A stretch of DNA of 64,000 bases from Pararhizobium_B sp963838155 (GCA_963838155.1 CAWIQE010000013.1:186001-250000); one strand, 5' to 3'; shown: positions 27,933 to 36,675, numbered from the stretch's first letter. Notes: a model not told the origin generated them from the sequence alone. Translations and numbers: made by a program.

Positions 27933-28808
27933 ATGCCCGATGTCGGCCGACCCCAAGCCGTGATCTCGATCTCGAGCCATGTCGTCAGAGGCGCCGTCGG
28001 CAACCGGGCGGTGGTCCCGGCGCTGGAGCGCTTCGGGCACCCGGTCTGGGCGCTGCCGACGGTGACGCTTTCCTGGCATCCCGGCCACGGACCGGCGACG
28101 CGGTCGGTGCCGCCGGCGGAGACCTTCGATGCGATGATCGACGATCTCGTCGGGTCGCCGTGGCTCGGCGAGGTCGGGGCCGTGGTTTCCGGCTATCTCG
28201 GGGACCGGGGGCAGGCGGAGGCGGTGGCGCGGCTGGTGGGCACCCTGCGCGAGCGGCGCCCGGAGATCCACTATCTGTGCGATCCGGTCATCGGAGACGC
28301 CGGCGGCCTCTATGTGCCGGCGGCCACCGCCGAGGCGATCCGGGACCGGCTGCTGCCGCTCGCCTCGATCGCCACGCCCAATCGCTTCGAGCTGGAATGG
28401 CTGTCGGGCGCCCCGCTCGGCGACAACGCCGCCCTCGTCGACGCGGCGCTGGCGCTCGGGCCGCGGCGGGTCGTCGTCACCTCGGCGCACGCGGCGGCCA
28501 GGGGGGCGACGGGAAACCTCCTCCTGTCGGACCGGCATGCGCTGATGGCCGAGCACCGGCAGGTGGACAATCCCCCCAACGGGCTCGGCGATCTCTTCGG
28601 GGCGCTGTTCCTGGCGCGGCTGATGGCCGGCGAGGGGGACGAGCGCGCGCTGCAGCTGGCGACGGCCGGCGTGTTCGACATGCTGGCGCGCAGCGTCCGG
28701 CGCGGCGCCGACGAGCTGACGCTGGCCAACGACGCGGACTGCCTCCTGCATCCGGCGGCGATGGTGACGATGCGCCGGCTCGCGCATCCCGGCCGGCGGC
28801 GCCCGTGA
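27933..28808 (+). CDS. pdxY: pyridoxal kinase
   Basis: 291 residues from MPDVGRPQAVISISSHVVRGAVGN. A ribokinase-fold enzyme that phosphorylates pyridoxal in PLP salvage. Visible family marks are SSHVVRGAVGNRA at the substrate site, WPTVTLS-like strand (ALPTVTLSWHPGHG), VISGYLGD-like motif at 85-91, CDPVIGDAGGLYV at 116-128, ATPNRFELEWLSG, and the C-terminal GLGD with the catalytic Asp at 220. It is the third gene of the AhpD-like cluster. The ribosome-binding site (CAGGA, 13 nt upstream) is weak, which fits coupling to the preceding gene. Confidence 0.93.
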   Translation: MPDVGRPQAVISISSHVVRGAVGNRAVVPALERFGHPVWALPTVTLSWHPGHGPATRSVPPAETFDAMIDDLVGSPWLGEVGAVVSGYLGDRGQAEAVARLVGTLRERRPEIHYLCDPVIGDAGGLYVPAATAEAIRDRLLPLASIATPNRFELEWLSGAPLGDNAALVDAALALGPRRVVVTSAHAAARGATGNLLLSDRHALMAEHRQVDNPPNGLGDLFGALFLARLMAGEGDERALQLATAGVFDMLARSVRRGADELTLANDADCLLHPAAMVTMRRLAHPGRRRP

Positions 28809-28828
28809 GCGGCGCGGCCGGACCGGGC

Positions 28829-28870
28829 CCTCCGGACGGAAAACCGGGTTCCACTTTTCCTGGAAACGCT
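28829..28870 (+). repeat. RIME-like palindrome fused to a -10-like sequence
   Basis: A single copy whose last bases read GGAAACGC followed by TATAAT (28870-28875). The carbonic anhydrase ATG is at 28884, only 8 bp after that hexamer. The repeat's right end has diverged from the usual GGAAGCGCT. Confidence 0.85.
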
Positions 28871-28883
28871 ATAATCAGGCCAC

Positions 28884-29525
28884 ATGGACAGTTTTCCGAC
28901 CTACCTGATCGACGGCTACCGGGGATTCATGAGCGGGCGGTACCGTTCCGAGCGCGACCGGTACCGCCAGCTTGCCGAGAGCGGGCAGAAACCCCAGACG
29001 CTGGTGATCGCCTGCTGCGATTCGCGGGCGGCCCCTGAGATCGTGTTCAACAGCGGGCCCGGCGAGATCTTCGTCATCCGCAACGTCGCGAACCTCGTCC
29101 CTCCCTACGAGCCGGATGCGAACTTCCACGCCACGTCCTCGGCGCTCGAATTCGCCGTCGAGGCGCTCAAGGTGAAGGACATCGTCGTCATGGGCCACGG
29201 CCGCTGCGGCGGCATCCAGGCGGCGCTCGACCCGGACGGCGAGCCGTTGTCGGCCGGCGATTTCATCGGCCGGTGGATGAGCCTTCTGAAGCCCGTCGCC
29301 GAGCGGATCGGAAACGACAGCGGCATGACCAAGGGTGAGCGGCAGACGGCGCTGGAGCGCATCTCGATCCGGCATTCGCTGGCGAATTTGAGGACCTTCC
29401 CGAACGTCCGGACGCTGGAAAAGGCCGGGAAGCTCAAGCTCCACGGCGCCTGGTTCGACATCTCCACGGGCGAACTGTGGATCATGGACGCGGCAAGCGG
29501 CGACTTCCGCCGGCCGGAGGTCTAG
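28884..29525 (+). CDS. beta-class carbonic anhydrase
   Basis: 213 residues. Catalyses reversible hydration of CO2, supplying bicarbonate for carboxylations. The zinc ligands are C45 (CCDSR, with the Asp46-Arg48 dyad), H105 and C108 (GHGRCGG), the beta-class pattern. No Shine-Dalgarno sequence is seen; the start codon lies 8 bp after TATAAT, so transcription may begin at or next to the ATG and give a leaderless mRNA. The gene follows pdxY after a palindromic repeat. Length is typical for the cytoplasmic beta type. Confidence 0.95.
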   Translation: MDSFPTYLIDGYRGFMSGRYRSERDRYRQLAESGQKPQTLVIACCDSRAAPEIVFNSGPGEIFVIRNVANLVPPYEPDANFHATSSALEFAVEALKVKDIVVMGHGRCGGIQAALDPDGEPLSAGDFIGRWMSLLKPVAERIGNDSGMTKGERQTALERISIRHSLANLRTFPNVRTLEKAGKLKLHGAWFDISTGELWIMDAASGDFRRPEV

Positions 29526-29585
29526 AGCGCTACCGGTTTTCCATCTGGAGGGGCGTAGCGACAATGTGCCAGGGCCTGCCCGCGC
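29526..29585 (-). repeat. rearranged remnant of the composite intergenic repeat
   Basis: After the carbonic anhydrase stop: AGCGCTACCGGTTTTCC, a short unrelated stretch, then CAGGGCCTGCCCGCGCTTAC. The pieces match parts of the palindrome and of the hairpin module in reverse orientation, but with the middle missing. It appears to be a decayed copy between convergent genes. Confidence 0.6.
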
Positions 29586-30407
29586 TTACCCGTCGATCTC
29601 GGCGCCCATGATGGCGATCGCCTGCTGGTAGACGCTGGCGTCGTTCCAGGACTGGATGGCGGCGAAGTTGGGCTGGCCCGGCTGATAGCCGGCGCCGCGG
29701 CGCCAGCCATGGCCCTTGAGGTAGTTCGCCGTGGAGGCGAGCGCGTCGGCGCTGGAGCGGATGAGGTCGCGGCGGCCGTCGCCATTGCCGTCGACGGCGT
29801 AGCGCACGTAGTTCTCGGGCATGAACTGGGTCTGGCCGATCTCGCCATGGGCGGCGCTGCGCATTTCGGACGGCGTGAGCTCGCCGCGCTGGACGATGGT
29901 CAGCGCCGCGTAGAGCTGCTTGGTGAAGAGCGCCGAACGGCGGCAATCGTAGGCGAGCGTGGCGAGCGCCGGGATGGCCTGGCGGTCGCCCATGAAGCTG
30001 CCGAACCCCGTCTCCATGCCCCAGATCGCGATCAGCGGCCCGGCGGGCACGCCGTATTGCTGCTCTATGCCGGCGAACAGCCGGGCGTTCTGGCGCTTGA
30101 GGCGCTTGCCCTGGGCGACGATCGTGGCCGAGCCGCGCTTCTGCATGAACTCCTTCAGCGACAGGTGGAAACTGTGCTGGTGGCGGTCGGCCCAGATCGT
30201 CTTGGTCTGGTAGGTGACGCCGTCGAAGGCGCGGTCGACGGTCTGCCGGCTGAAGCCGTTGGCGACGGCCTGGCTGCGGAAGGCGTCGAGCCACTGTTCG
30301 AAGCCGGCCGGTCCGTTGCCGCAGGCCGCGGCGGCGGCCGGCAGCACCGACCCGGCGAGGCCGGCGGCGAGGATGCCGGCAAGAAGGCACGATCTGGTAC
30401 CGTTCAT
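29586..30407 (-). CDS. MltB-type lytic murein transglycosylase
   Basis: 273 residues with an N-terminal signal peptide (about 1-27, ending AAAAA before CGNG). The SLT_2/MltB catalytic domain has the catalytic Glu at E132 in IWGMETGFGSFMG, plus GEIGQTQFMPENYVRYAVDGNGDGRRDLI, a hallmark block. It cleaves peptidoglycan strands to 1,6-anhydro products in the periplasm. It lacks the C-terminal peptidoglycan-binding domain seen in many alphaproteobacterial homologues and has no lipobox Cys in the usual place. It is on the asd strand but 137 bp away; that gap contains a GC-rich hairpin (AGGCCTTCCCGCGAAGGCCT). Confidence 0.92.
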   Translation of the reverse strand: MNGTRSCLLAGILAAGLAGSVLPAAAAACGNGPAGFEQWLDAFRSQAVANGFSRQTVDRAFDGVTYQTKTIWADRHQHSFHLSLKEFMQKRGSATIVAQGKRLKRQNARLFAGIEQQYGVPAGPLIAIWGMETGFGSFMGDRQAIPALATLAYDCRRSALFTKQLYAALTIVQRGELTPSEMRSAAHGEIGQTQFMPENYVRYAVDGNGDGRRDLIRSSADALASTANYLKGHGWRRGAGYQPGQPNFAAIQSWNDASVYQQAIAIMGAEIDG

Positions 30408-30544
30408 CGATATCCGTCTCCGGTTGCAATGGGCGAAAGTCGTCGGCGGCCCGCCGGTTCCGGAAACCGTCTTCGGCGCCGCCGGCGATAGGAGGCCGGT
30501 CGGAGGAAGAGGCCTTCCCGCGAAGGCCTCCGAAAAGGCCCGGT

Positions 30545-31582
30545 TCAGGCGGTCTTGCGCGGCGTCAGGAGGCCGCGGGAAATCATCAGCTCCGCGATCT
30601 GGACGGTATTGAGCGCTGCGCCCTTGCGCAAATTGTCGGAGACGACCCAGATGTTGAGGCCGTTCTCCACCGTCGCGTCCTCGCGGATGCGGGAGATGTA
30701 GGTCGCGTCCTCGCCGGCGGATTCATAGGGCGTCATGTAGCCGCCGTCCTCGTGCTTGTCGATCACCTGGCAGCCGGGCGCGTCGCGAAGGATGTCGCGG
30801 GCCTCGTCGGCGGTGATCTCCTTCTCGAATTCGATGTTGACCGCCTCTGCGTGCCCGATGAACACGGGCACGCGCACCGCCGTGCAGGTCACCTTTATCT
30901 TCGGGTCGAGCATCTTCTTCGTTTCGGCCAGGACCTTCCATTCCTCCTTCGTGTAGCCGTCCTCCATGAAGACGTCGATGTGGGGGATGACGTTGAAAGC
31001 GATGCGCTTGGTGAACTTCTTCGGCTCGATCGGATCGGCGACGAAGACGGCGCGCGTCTGGTTGAAGAGCTCGTCCATGGCGTCCTTGCCGCCGCCGGAG
31101 ACGGACTGGTAGGTCGACACGACGATGCGCCGGATCGTGGCGCGATCGTGCAGCGGCTTCAGCGCGACGACGAGCTGGGCCGTGGAGCAGTTGGGGTTGG
31201 CGACGATGTTCTTCCTGCGGAAGCCTTCGATCGCGTCCGGGTTGACCTCGGGCACGATCAGCGGCACGTCGGCGTCGTAGCGCCAGGCGGAGGAGTTGTC
31301 GATGACGACGCAGCCCTTCGCGCCGATCTTCGGGGAGAATTTCTTCGACACCTCGCCGCCGGCGGACATGAGGCATATGTCCGTGTCGGAAAAGTCGTAG
31401 GTCTCGAGGTTCTTCACCGTCAGCTTGCGGTCGCCGAAGGACACTTCGGTTCCCACGGAGCGGCTCGAGGCCAGCGCCACCACTTCGGAGGCCGGGAAGT
31501 TGCGTTCGGCGAGGATGTCGAGCATCTCGCGGCCGACATTGCCGGTCGCGCCTGCGACTGCGATCTTGAATCCGTTGCTCAT
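30545..31582 (-). CDS. asd: aspartate-semialdehyde dehydrogenase
   Basis: 345 residues. Converts aspartyl phosphate to the semialdehyde for lysine, diaminopimelate, methionine and threonine. NADP loop VAGATGNVGREM at 9-20; catalytic Cys132 in NPNCSTAQLV; active-site His244 in RVPVFIGHAEAVN; SGGGKDAMDEL substrate block. An AGGAG site lies upstream of the ATG. It is part of the leuD-leuB-PAP2-asd series on the minus strand, but a 271-bp gap separates it from the PAP2 gene, so it probably has its own promoter. Confidence 0.97.
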   Translation of the reverse strand: MSNGFKIAVAGATGNVGREMLDILAERNFPASEVVALASSRSVGTEVSFGDRKLTVKNLETYDFSDTDICLMSAGGEVSKKFSPKIGAKGCVVIDNSSAWRYDADVPLIVPEVNPDAIEGFRRKNIVANPNCSTAQLVVALKPLHDRATIRRIVVSTYQSVSGGGKDAMDELFNQTRAVFVADPIEPKKFTKRIAFNVIPHIDVFMEDGYTKEEWKVLAETKKMLDPKIKVTCTAVRVPVFIGHAEAVNIEFEKEITADEARDILRDAPGCQVIDKHEDGGYMTPYESAGEDATYISRIREDATVENGLNIWVVSDNLRKGAALNTVQIAELMISRGLLTPRKTA

Positions 31583-31853
31583 TTCTTCTCCTGTCTCTCC
31601 GCCTGCCGGTGGTCCGCCCCGCCGGCCAATTGGACGCGGGCGACCCTTCGCCCCCGGCTCGGGCCGGGGAGAGATCGGCGGCCGGAGACGTCAGACGGGT
31701 TTCGTCGTCGTTTTGGCCGTTATCGTTGAAATTCCCGAGCGCAGGGCGGCGCCGGCGGCAGGTGCCGCGGCGATCGCGCCATAGCTGTCTTCGTCTGCTC
31801 GATGCATGTCGCGCTCCGGTTCGCGCGAAGTCATACTATGCCTGTGGAAATAG

Positions 31854-32717
31854 TCAACTTGGCGGCGGGCGCCGGCCTTTCCCGATGCGCTTGGGAAGCC
31901 GCGGGCGATAGCCCGGACGGCGGACGGGCCAGCCGTCGGCGCCGCAGACGAAGAGCACGCCGTGGCGGGCGAAGATCATGGCGCTGAAATAGGAGAACCA
32001 GGCTCCCCAGGCGAGGCCCGCGGCGACGTCGCTCGGGTAGTGGGAGCCGACCAGGATGCGGGTCGCGCCGAACCACAGGGCGAGCAGGAGGCACGGCAGG
32101 CGCAGGCGCGGGAAGAGAAGCGCCACGGCGGCGAAGAGGCCGCCCACCGTCGTCGCGTGACCGGAGGGGAAGCTCGCGAAGCTCGCGTTGCGGAACGGCT
32201 CGAAGGCAAGCGCGCCGAGTTCCCGGAAATGCTCGGGCCTTGCGCGCCCGATGCCGAACTTGAAGAGATCGGCGATCAGGCCGCCGGCGGCGACGGAGAA
32301 GAAGACGAAGCCGACGAAGGCCATCCACCGGACGGCGAAGATGCGCCGCCGCGGGCCCATCACCTCCCAGTCCATGCCGTAGCCGACGAGGATCGCCAGC
32401 CCGGTCGGGACCAGGATCCAGCCCGACTTGCCGAAATTCGTCATCGCCGCGGCATAGGCGACGAGCCCCGCCGGCCATTCCCCGCGATAGCTCCCGACGG
32501 GCAGGTCGAAGACGCTGCCGACGAGCACCACGACGAAGGCCGTCACCAGAAAATAGCGGGCCCAATGGATCCGCGGCCGATGGCTGCGCCTGCCCAGACG
32601 GGCCCGGAGGAAGCGATGGCCGGAGCGGACGTTGGCGCCGAAGCGCCTGTGGACCGGGCTGCGTCCGGCGCGCGCGCCGTCGGGCCGTTCCGGAAGATCG
32701 TGCGCTCCCTCGTCCAT
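31854..32717 (-). CDS. PAP2-family membrane phosphatase
   Basis: 287 residues from MDEGAHDLPERPD. A hydrophilic, basic N-terminus of about 60 residues precedes five to six membrane segments. The PAP2/acid-phosphatase triad is present: KFGIGRARP (C1), SFPSGHATT (C2) and SHYPSDVAAG (C3). Such enzymes dephosphorylate lipid phosphates, for example undecaprenyl pyrophosphate, phosphatidate or lipid A phosphates, on the periplasmic face; the substrate cannot be told from sequence. It begins 23 bp after leuB and is probably cotranscribed with it, an association that looks positional. Confidence 0.9.
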   Translation of the reverse strand: MDEGAHDLPERPDGARAGRSPVHRRFGANVRSGHRFLRARLGRRSHRPRIHWARYFLVTAFVVVLVGSVFDLPVGSYRGEWPAGLVAYAAAMTNFGKSGWILVPTGLAILVGYGMDWEVMGPRRRIFAVRWMAFVGFVFFSVAAGGLIADLFKFGIGRARPEHFRELGALAFEPFRNASFASFPSGHATTVGGLFAAVALLFPRLRLPCLLLALWFGATRILVGSHYPSDVAAGLAWGAWFSYFSAMIFARHGVLFVCGADGWPVRRPGYRPRLPKRIGKGRRPPPS

Positions 32718-32740
32718 CGGCGTCGTCCCTGCCGCGGGCG

Positions 32741-33847
32741 TCAGCCGGCGCGGTACCTTGCGATCACGGCGTCGCCCATCGCGCCCGTTCCGACCTCTTG
32801 CTTGCCGGGGGACATGATGTCGCCGGTCCTCAGGCCCTCGTCGAGGACCGCGGCGATCGCCGCCTCGAGGCGGTCCGCCTCGGCGATCATGCCGAAGGAA
32901 TAGCGCAGGCACATGGCGAAGGAGGCGATCATGGCGATCGGGTTGGCCAGGCCCTTGCCGGCGATGTCCGGGGCGGAGCCGTGCACGGGCTCGTAGAGGG
33001 CCTTGCGCGTGCCGGTCTTCGCGTCCGGCGCGCCGAGGGAGGCGGAGGGCAGCATGCCGAGCGAGCCGGTCAGCATGGCGGCGACGTCGGAGAGCAGGTC
33101 GCCGAACAGATTGTCGGTCACGATGACGTCGAACTGCTTGGGATTGCGCACGAGCTGCATCCCGCCGGCGTCGGCCAGCATGTGCGAGAGCTCCACGTCC
33201 GGGTAATGCGCCTTGTGACAGGCGGTCATCACCTCGTTCCACAGCACGCCGGACTTCATGACGTTGCGCTTTTCCATCGAGCAGACGCGATTCTGCCGCG
33301 TGCGGGCCAGTTCGAAGGCGACGCCGCCGATGCGCTCGATCTCGTAGGTGTCGTAGACCTGGGTGTCGATGCCGCGCTTCTGGCCGTTGCCGAGATCGAC
33401 GATCTCCTTGGGCTCGCCGAAATAGGTTCCGCCGGTCAGCTCGCGCACGATCAGGATGTCGAGCCCTTCGACCAGCTCGCGCTTCAGCGAGGAGGAGTCG
33501 GCGAGCGCCGGGTAGCAGATCGCCGGCCGCAGGTTGGCGAAGAGTTCCATGTCCTTGCGCAGGCGAAGCAGCCCGGCCTCGGGCCGCACCTCGTAGGGCA
33601 CCGCGTCCCATTTCGGGCCGCCGACGGCGCCGAAGAGCACGGCATCGGCGGCCATCGCCGTCTTCATGTCGTCTTCGGAGATCGCCTTGCCGTGGGCGTC
33701 GTAGGCGGAACCGCCGACGAGGCCTTCCTCGGTCTCGAAGCCCGCGCCCTCATCGGAATTCATGACCGCGATGAGCTTGCGCAGCTCGGCCATCGCCTCG
33801 GGGCCGATACCGTCGCCGGGAAGGAGGAAAAGCTTGCGGGCCGCCAT
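32741..33847 (-). CDS. leuB: 3-isopropylmalate dehydrogenase
   Basis: 368 residues from MAARKLFLLPGDGIGPEAM, with AGGA upstream. Oxidative decarboxylation of 3-isopropylmalate with NAD in leucine synthesis. Motifs: GAVGGPKWD, the substrate arginines in LLRLRKDMELFANLRP, RELTGGTYFG, the metal-binding aspartates in VTDNLFGDLLSDVAAMLTGSLGMLPSAS, and the NAD-binding EPVHGSAPDIAGKGLANP. A palindromic repeat lies immediately upstream (33867-33911). With leuD 200 bp upstream on the same strand it forms the leucine cluster; leuC and leuA are not in this window. Confidence 0.98.
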   Translation of the reverse strand: MAARKLFLLPGDGIGPEAMAELRKLIAVMNSDEGAGFETEEGLVGGSAYDAHGKAISEDDMKTAMAADAVLFGAVGGPKWDAVPYEVRPEAGLLRLRKDMELFANLRPAICYPALADSSSLKRELVEGLDILIVRELTGGTYFGEPKEIVDLGNGQKRGIDTQVYDTYEIERIGGVAFELARTRQNRVCSMEKRNVMKSGVLWNEVMTACHKAHYPDVELSHMLADAGGMQLVRNPKQFDVIVTDNLFGDLLSDVAAMLTGSLGMLPSASLGAPDAKTGTRKALYEPVHGSAPDIAGKGLANPIAMIASFAMCLRYSFGMIAEADRLEAAIAAVLDEGLRTGDIMSPGKQEVGTGAMGDAVIARYRAG

Positions 33848-33866
33848 GGTCTCGTTGTCCTGCTGG

Positions 33867-33975
33867 AGCGCTCCCAGGAAAAGTGGAAACCGGTTTTCCG
33901 TTCGGATGCGCGTGAAAATAATGGGATAGGGCCTGCCCGCGATTCCGTGAAGCGCGGACTGGCTCCAAGCTCTAA
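33867..33975 (-). repeat. RIME-like palindrome plus hairpin module upstream of leuB
   Basis: Reverse-oriented palindrome (33867-33911) and module A (about 33913-33975, GGGCCTGCCCGCGATTCCGTGAAGCG...). It lies between leuD and leuB, 20 bp before the leuB start, so it would be part of the leuB 5' leader if the two genes are cotranscribed. Confidence 0.88.
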
Positions 33976-34046
33976 CGGCTGCCTCATTAGACCCGGCGGG
34001 CCGGCTTTTCAACCGCTACCGCCGGCCGGTGCACGGCGCAGCGGGT

Positions 34047-34652
34047 TCAGGCCCAGGGCCGGCGCTCGGCGAGACCGGACTCGAAGCCGTCGATCTTCGC
34101 GGCCTTTTCGAGGGTGAGGGCGATGTCGTCGAGCCCGTTCAGGAGGCAATGCTTCCTGAAGGGGTCGATCTCGAACGTCACGACGCCGCCGTCCGGCCCG
34201 CGAATTTCCTGGGCCTCCAGGTCGACCGTGAGCGTCGCGTTGGAGCCGCGCTCGGCGTCGTCCATCAGCTTGTCGAGGTCCTCCTGGCTGACCGTGACGG
34301 GCAGCAGGCCGTTCTTGAAGCAGTTGTTGTAGAAGATGTCGGCGAAGCTCGTCGATATGACGCAGCGGATGCCGAAGTCGGCCAGCGCCCAGGGCGCGTG
34401 CTCGCGCGACGAGCCGCAGCCGAAATTACCGCCGGCGACGAGGATCTTCGCGCTGCGGTAGGCGGGCTTGTTCAGGACGAAATCCGGGTTCTCGCTGCCG
34501 TCTTCCCGGTAGCGCTGCTCGGCGAAGAGGCCCTTGCCGAGGCCGGTTCGCTTGATCGTCTTCAGATAGTCCTTGGGGATGATCATGTCGGTGTCGATGT
34601 TGACCACCGGAAGGGGGGCCGCGACGCCCGTGACCGTTTCGAACTTCTGCAT
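34047..34652 (-). CDS. leuD: 3-isopropylmalate dehydratase small subunit
   Basis: 201 residues, the normal LeuD length, from MQKFETVTGVAAPLPVVNIDTDMIIP. The small subunit of isopropylmalate isomerase provides the swivel domain (aconitase C-terminal fold) that completes the active site of LeuC. The signature GGNFGCGSSREHAPWAL is intact, as is DYLKTIKRTGLGKGLF near the N-terminus. It is upstream of leuB on the same strand, with the composite repeat in between. The large subunit gene leuC is not in this window, as is common in Hyphomicrobiales where leuC and leuD are split. Confidence 0.97.
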   Translation of the reverse strand: MQKFETVTGVAAPLPVVNIDTDMIIPKDYLKTIKRTGLGKGLFAEQRYREDGSENPDFVLNKPAYRSAKILVAGGNFGCGSSREHAPWALADFGIRCVISTSFADIFYNNCFKNGLLPVTVSQEDLDKLMDDAERGSNATLTVDLEAQEIRGPDGGVVTFEIDPFRKHCLLNGLDDIALTLEKAAKIDGFESGLAERRPWA

Positions 34653-34777
34653 GTTTCGGATCCCGCTTGCTTTCGTCCACGTCCGACAGGCTGTAGCAAA
34701 GCCGGCAGCGGAAAAGAAGTGCAAATCGAAAGCGCCGCCGTTGCCGGCGGCGCCGAGGCGGGTCCGTCCCGGCGGGA

Positions 34778-35050
34778 TCAGGCGTCGACGGTCACGCCGC
34801 TGCCATCGCTCCAGGCGTGGCCGGAACGCCAGGCCTGCAGGGTCCGCGCGACGCGCTGCGTCTGGCGGGGAAGCTGAAGCCGGTCGAGGCCGATGCGGAC
34901 AAAGGGCGAGAGCTTCGCGACGGCGATCCCCGCGCATGCCGCGAAGACGACCAGGCCGATGACGGCGAAGCTGAAGGTCGCGGCGACCGCGAAGGCGAAG
35001 GCGGTGACCGTCAGGCCGGCGACCGTGGTGAAGGCACGAAAGGAGTGCAT
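34778..35050 (-). CDS. small membrane protein of unknown function
   Basis: 90 residues. Two hydrophobic stretches (about residues 8-25 and 26-47) are broken only by a few polar residues and rich in Ala, Val and Phe, so it is either a two-helix hairpin or a long signal-like region. The C-terminal 40 residues are hydrophilic and basic (RIGLDRLQLPRQTQRVARTLQAWRSG). AGGGA lies before the ATG. It is upstream of leuD on the same strand with a 125-bp gap. No family recognised; it looks like an expressed small protein because the codon use matches its neighbours. Confidence 0.65.
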   Translation of the reverse strand: MHSFRAFTTVAGLTVTAFAFAVAATFSFAVIGLVVFAACAGIAVAKLSPFVRIGLDRLQLPRQTQRVARTLQAWRSGHAWSDGSGVTVDA

Positions 35051-35120
35051 GACGATTTCCCTGCTGAAATTTTCTGAAGCTTAAGTGCGGTCCAAACGCG
35101 GCGGTTCAACGGCAGGTTCG

Positions 35121-35172
35121 TTACACGGCATTCACGAATCGGCCCGTTCGATTACATTGTGTTCACGAATCG
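35121..35172. promoter_or_regulatory. two direct repeats in the divergent intergenic region
   Basis: TTACACGGCATTCACGAATCG (35121-35141) and TTACATTGTGTTCACGAATCG (35152-35172) are spaced 31 bp apart, about three helical turns, between the divergent small membrane protein and the citrate-lyase-like gene. TTCACGAATCG is identical in both. They look like tandem protein-binding sites; the regulator is unknown. Confidence 0.55.
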
Positions 35173-35313
35173 CTCCGGGGGACGGAATTCGACCGGATTC
35201 GGGGCCGGTTCGGGCGTCGGGAGCCGACCCTCGGCGGCCGCCCTCGCGAGCCGATGCGCGGGGTGCGGCGACGGCCCTTGCGTCCCGCGGCCGGGGCGGG
35301 CAAGAGTGGGCAA

Positions 35314-36229
35314 ATGTCCAATCTGTGCGATCACCGCCCCATACGGCCGCGCCGCTCGGTCCTCTACGTGCCCGCCGGGAACGGACGGGCGCTCGAGAAA
35401 TCGCTGGGCCTCGATGCCGACGCGGTGATCTACGACCTGGAGGATTCGACGCCGCCGGAGGGCAAGGCGGAGGCGCGGGAGGCGCTGGCGGCCTTCTTTC
35501 GCGCCCACGGCCGGGAGCGGAGGCGGCATCGAGCGGATCATCCGCATCAACGCGCTCTCCTCGCCCTTCGGGACCGAGGACCTGATGACGGCAAGGGGCT
35601 GCCGGCCGGACGCGATCCTTTTGCCGAAGGTCTCGCGGGTCGAGGACGTCCGCGAGGTCGAAGCCGCGCTCGGCGAGATGGACGCGCCGGAAAGCCTGCG
35701 GCTCTGGGCGATGATCGAGACGCCGCTCGGCGTCCTCGACGCCGGGCGCATCGCGATGGAGGGACGGCGCCCCGACGCCAGGCTCGACGCCTTCGTCGCG
35801 GGCACCAACGACCTCGTCAAGGAAACCGGCGTTTCGGCGGGCGCGGGCCGGGTCCATCTCCGGTCCTGGCTGATGCAGATCGTGCTGGCGGCGCGGGCGG
35901 GCGGGCTGGACGCGATCGACGGCGTCTACAACGATTTCCGCGATGCCGACGGCTTCCGGCGGGAATGCGAGGCCGGAGCGGCCATGGGCTTCGACGGAAA
36001 GTCGCTGATCCACCCGGCGCAGCTCGCGCCGGCGAACGCCGCGTTCGACGTCGACGCCGAAGCGCTCGCGGATGCGAAGGCCGTGGCGGCGGCGTTCGCC
36101 CGCCCGGAGAATGCGGCAAAGGGCGTCATCGCGCTTCACGGCCGGATGGTCGAGCGGCTGCATCTCGATTCGGCGCGGCGGCTCATCGCCAGGGCGGAGG
36201 CGATCGCGAAACGGCGCGATGGCCCGTGA
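35314..36229 (+). pseudogene. HpcH/HpaI aldolase / citrate lyase beta-like gene with a frameshift
   Basis: The first part (MSNLCDHRPIRPRRSVLYVPAGNGRALEKSLGLDADAVIYDLEDS) and the last part (from about 35528, IERIIRINALSSPFG onward) are a continuous CitE-like TIM barrel, but they lie in different frames. The switch falls between about 35500 and 35527. Removing one base would give 304 residues, the normal family length, with the metal-binding Glu in MIETPLGV and the FVAGTNDLVKETG block. CitE-like proteins act as malyl-CoA, citramalyl-CoA or beta-methylmalyl-CoA lyases or thioesterases. This is either a recent pseudogene or a sequencing error; the rest of the sequence shows no decay. Confidence 0.8.
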
Positions 36230-36252
36230 AGCCGGCCCAATCGAGCGTCCGG

Positions 36253-36675
36253 TCAGGCCGCGGCGGCTTCGATGCGCTCCATGTCGGCGTCCGAGAGACC
36301 GAAATGATGGCCGATCTCGTGGATCAGGACATGGGTGATGATGTCGCCGAGCGTCTCTTCGTTCTCGGCCCAGTAGTCGAGGATCGGCCGGCGGTAGAGC
36401 GAGATGGTGTTCGGCAGCTGGCCGGTGCTGACCGTGAACCGCTGGCCGAGGCCCTCGCCCTCGAAGAGGCCGAGCAGGTCGAACGGGGTGTCGAGCGCCA
36501 TGTCCTCGACGATGTCGTCGGAGGGGAAGTCGCTGATCTGAATGACGACTTCCACGCTCAATGCCCGGAATTCCCCGGGCAGGCGGGCGTAGGCCTCGCG
36601 TGCCAGGGACTCGAATTCTTCCAGCGACGGTGCATGACGTCCCGCCCAGTCTGCGGTCTGATCGACTTCCGCCAT
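36253..36675 (-). CDS. minimal zincin-fold metallopeptidase
   Basis: 140 residues. The zinc site HEIGHHFGLSD (H119, E120, H123, with Asp129 as a likely third ligand) and the preceding blocks (LGLFEGEG near residue 70 and ISLYRRPILDYW near 91-102) match the small acidic metallopeptidase family (PF06262 type, minimal zincins). The protein is cytoplasmic, without a signal peptide, and acidic. Its role in the cell is not established. It is convergent with the citrate-lyase-like gene (23 bp apart) and lies 71 bp after livM on the same strand. Confidence 0.88.
   Translation of the reverse strand: MAEVDQTADWAGRHAPSLEEFESLAREAYARLPGEFRALSVEVVIQISDFPSDDIVEDMALDTPFDLLGLFEGEGLGQRFTVSTGQLPNTISLYRRPILDYWAENEETLGDIITHVLIHEIGHHFGLSDADMERIEAAAA

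Noticed and set aside
28825..28884. -35 box TTCCAC in the palindrome before the carbonic anhydrase gene
   Set aside because: Spacing to TATAAT is only 15 bp and the hexamer matches poorly, so a full sigma-70 promoter cannot be claimed.
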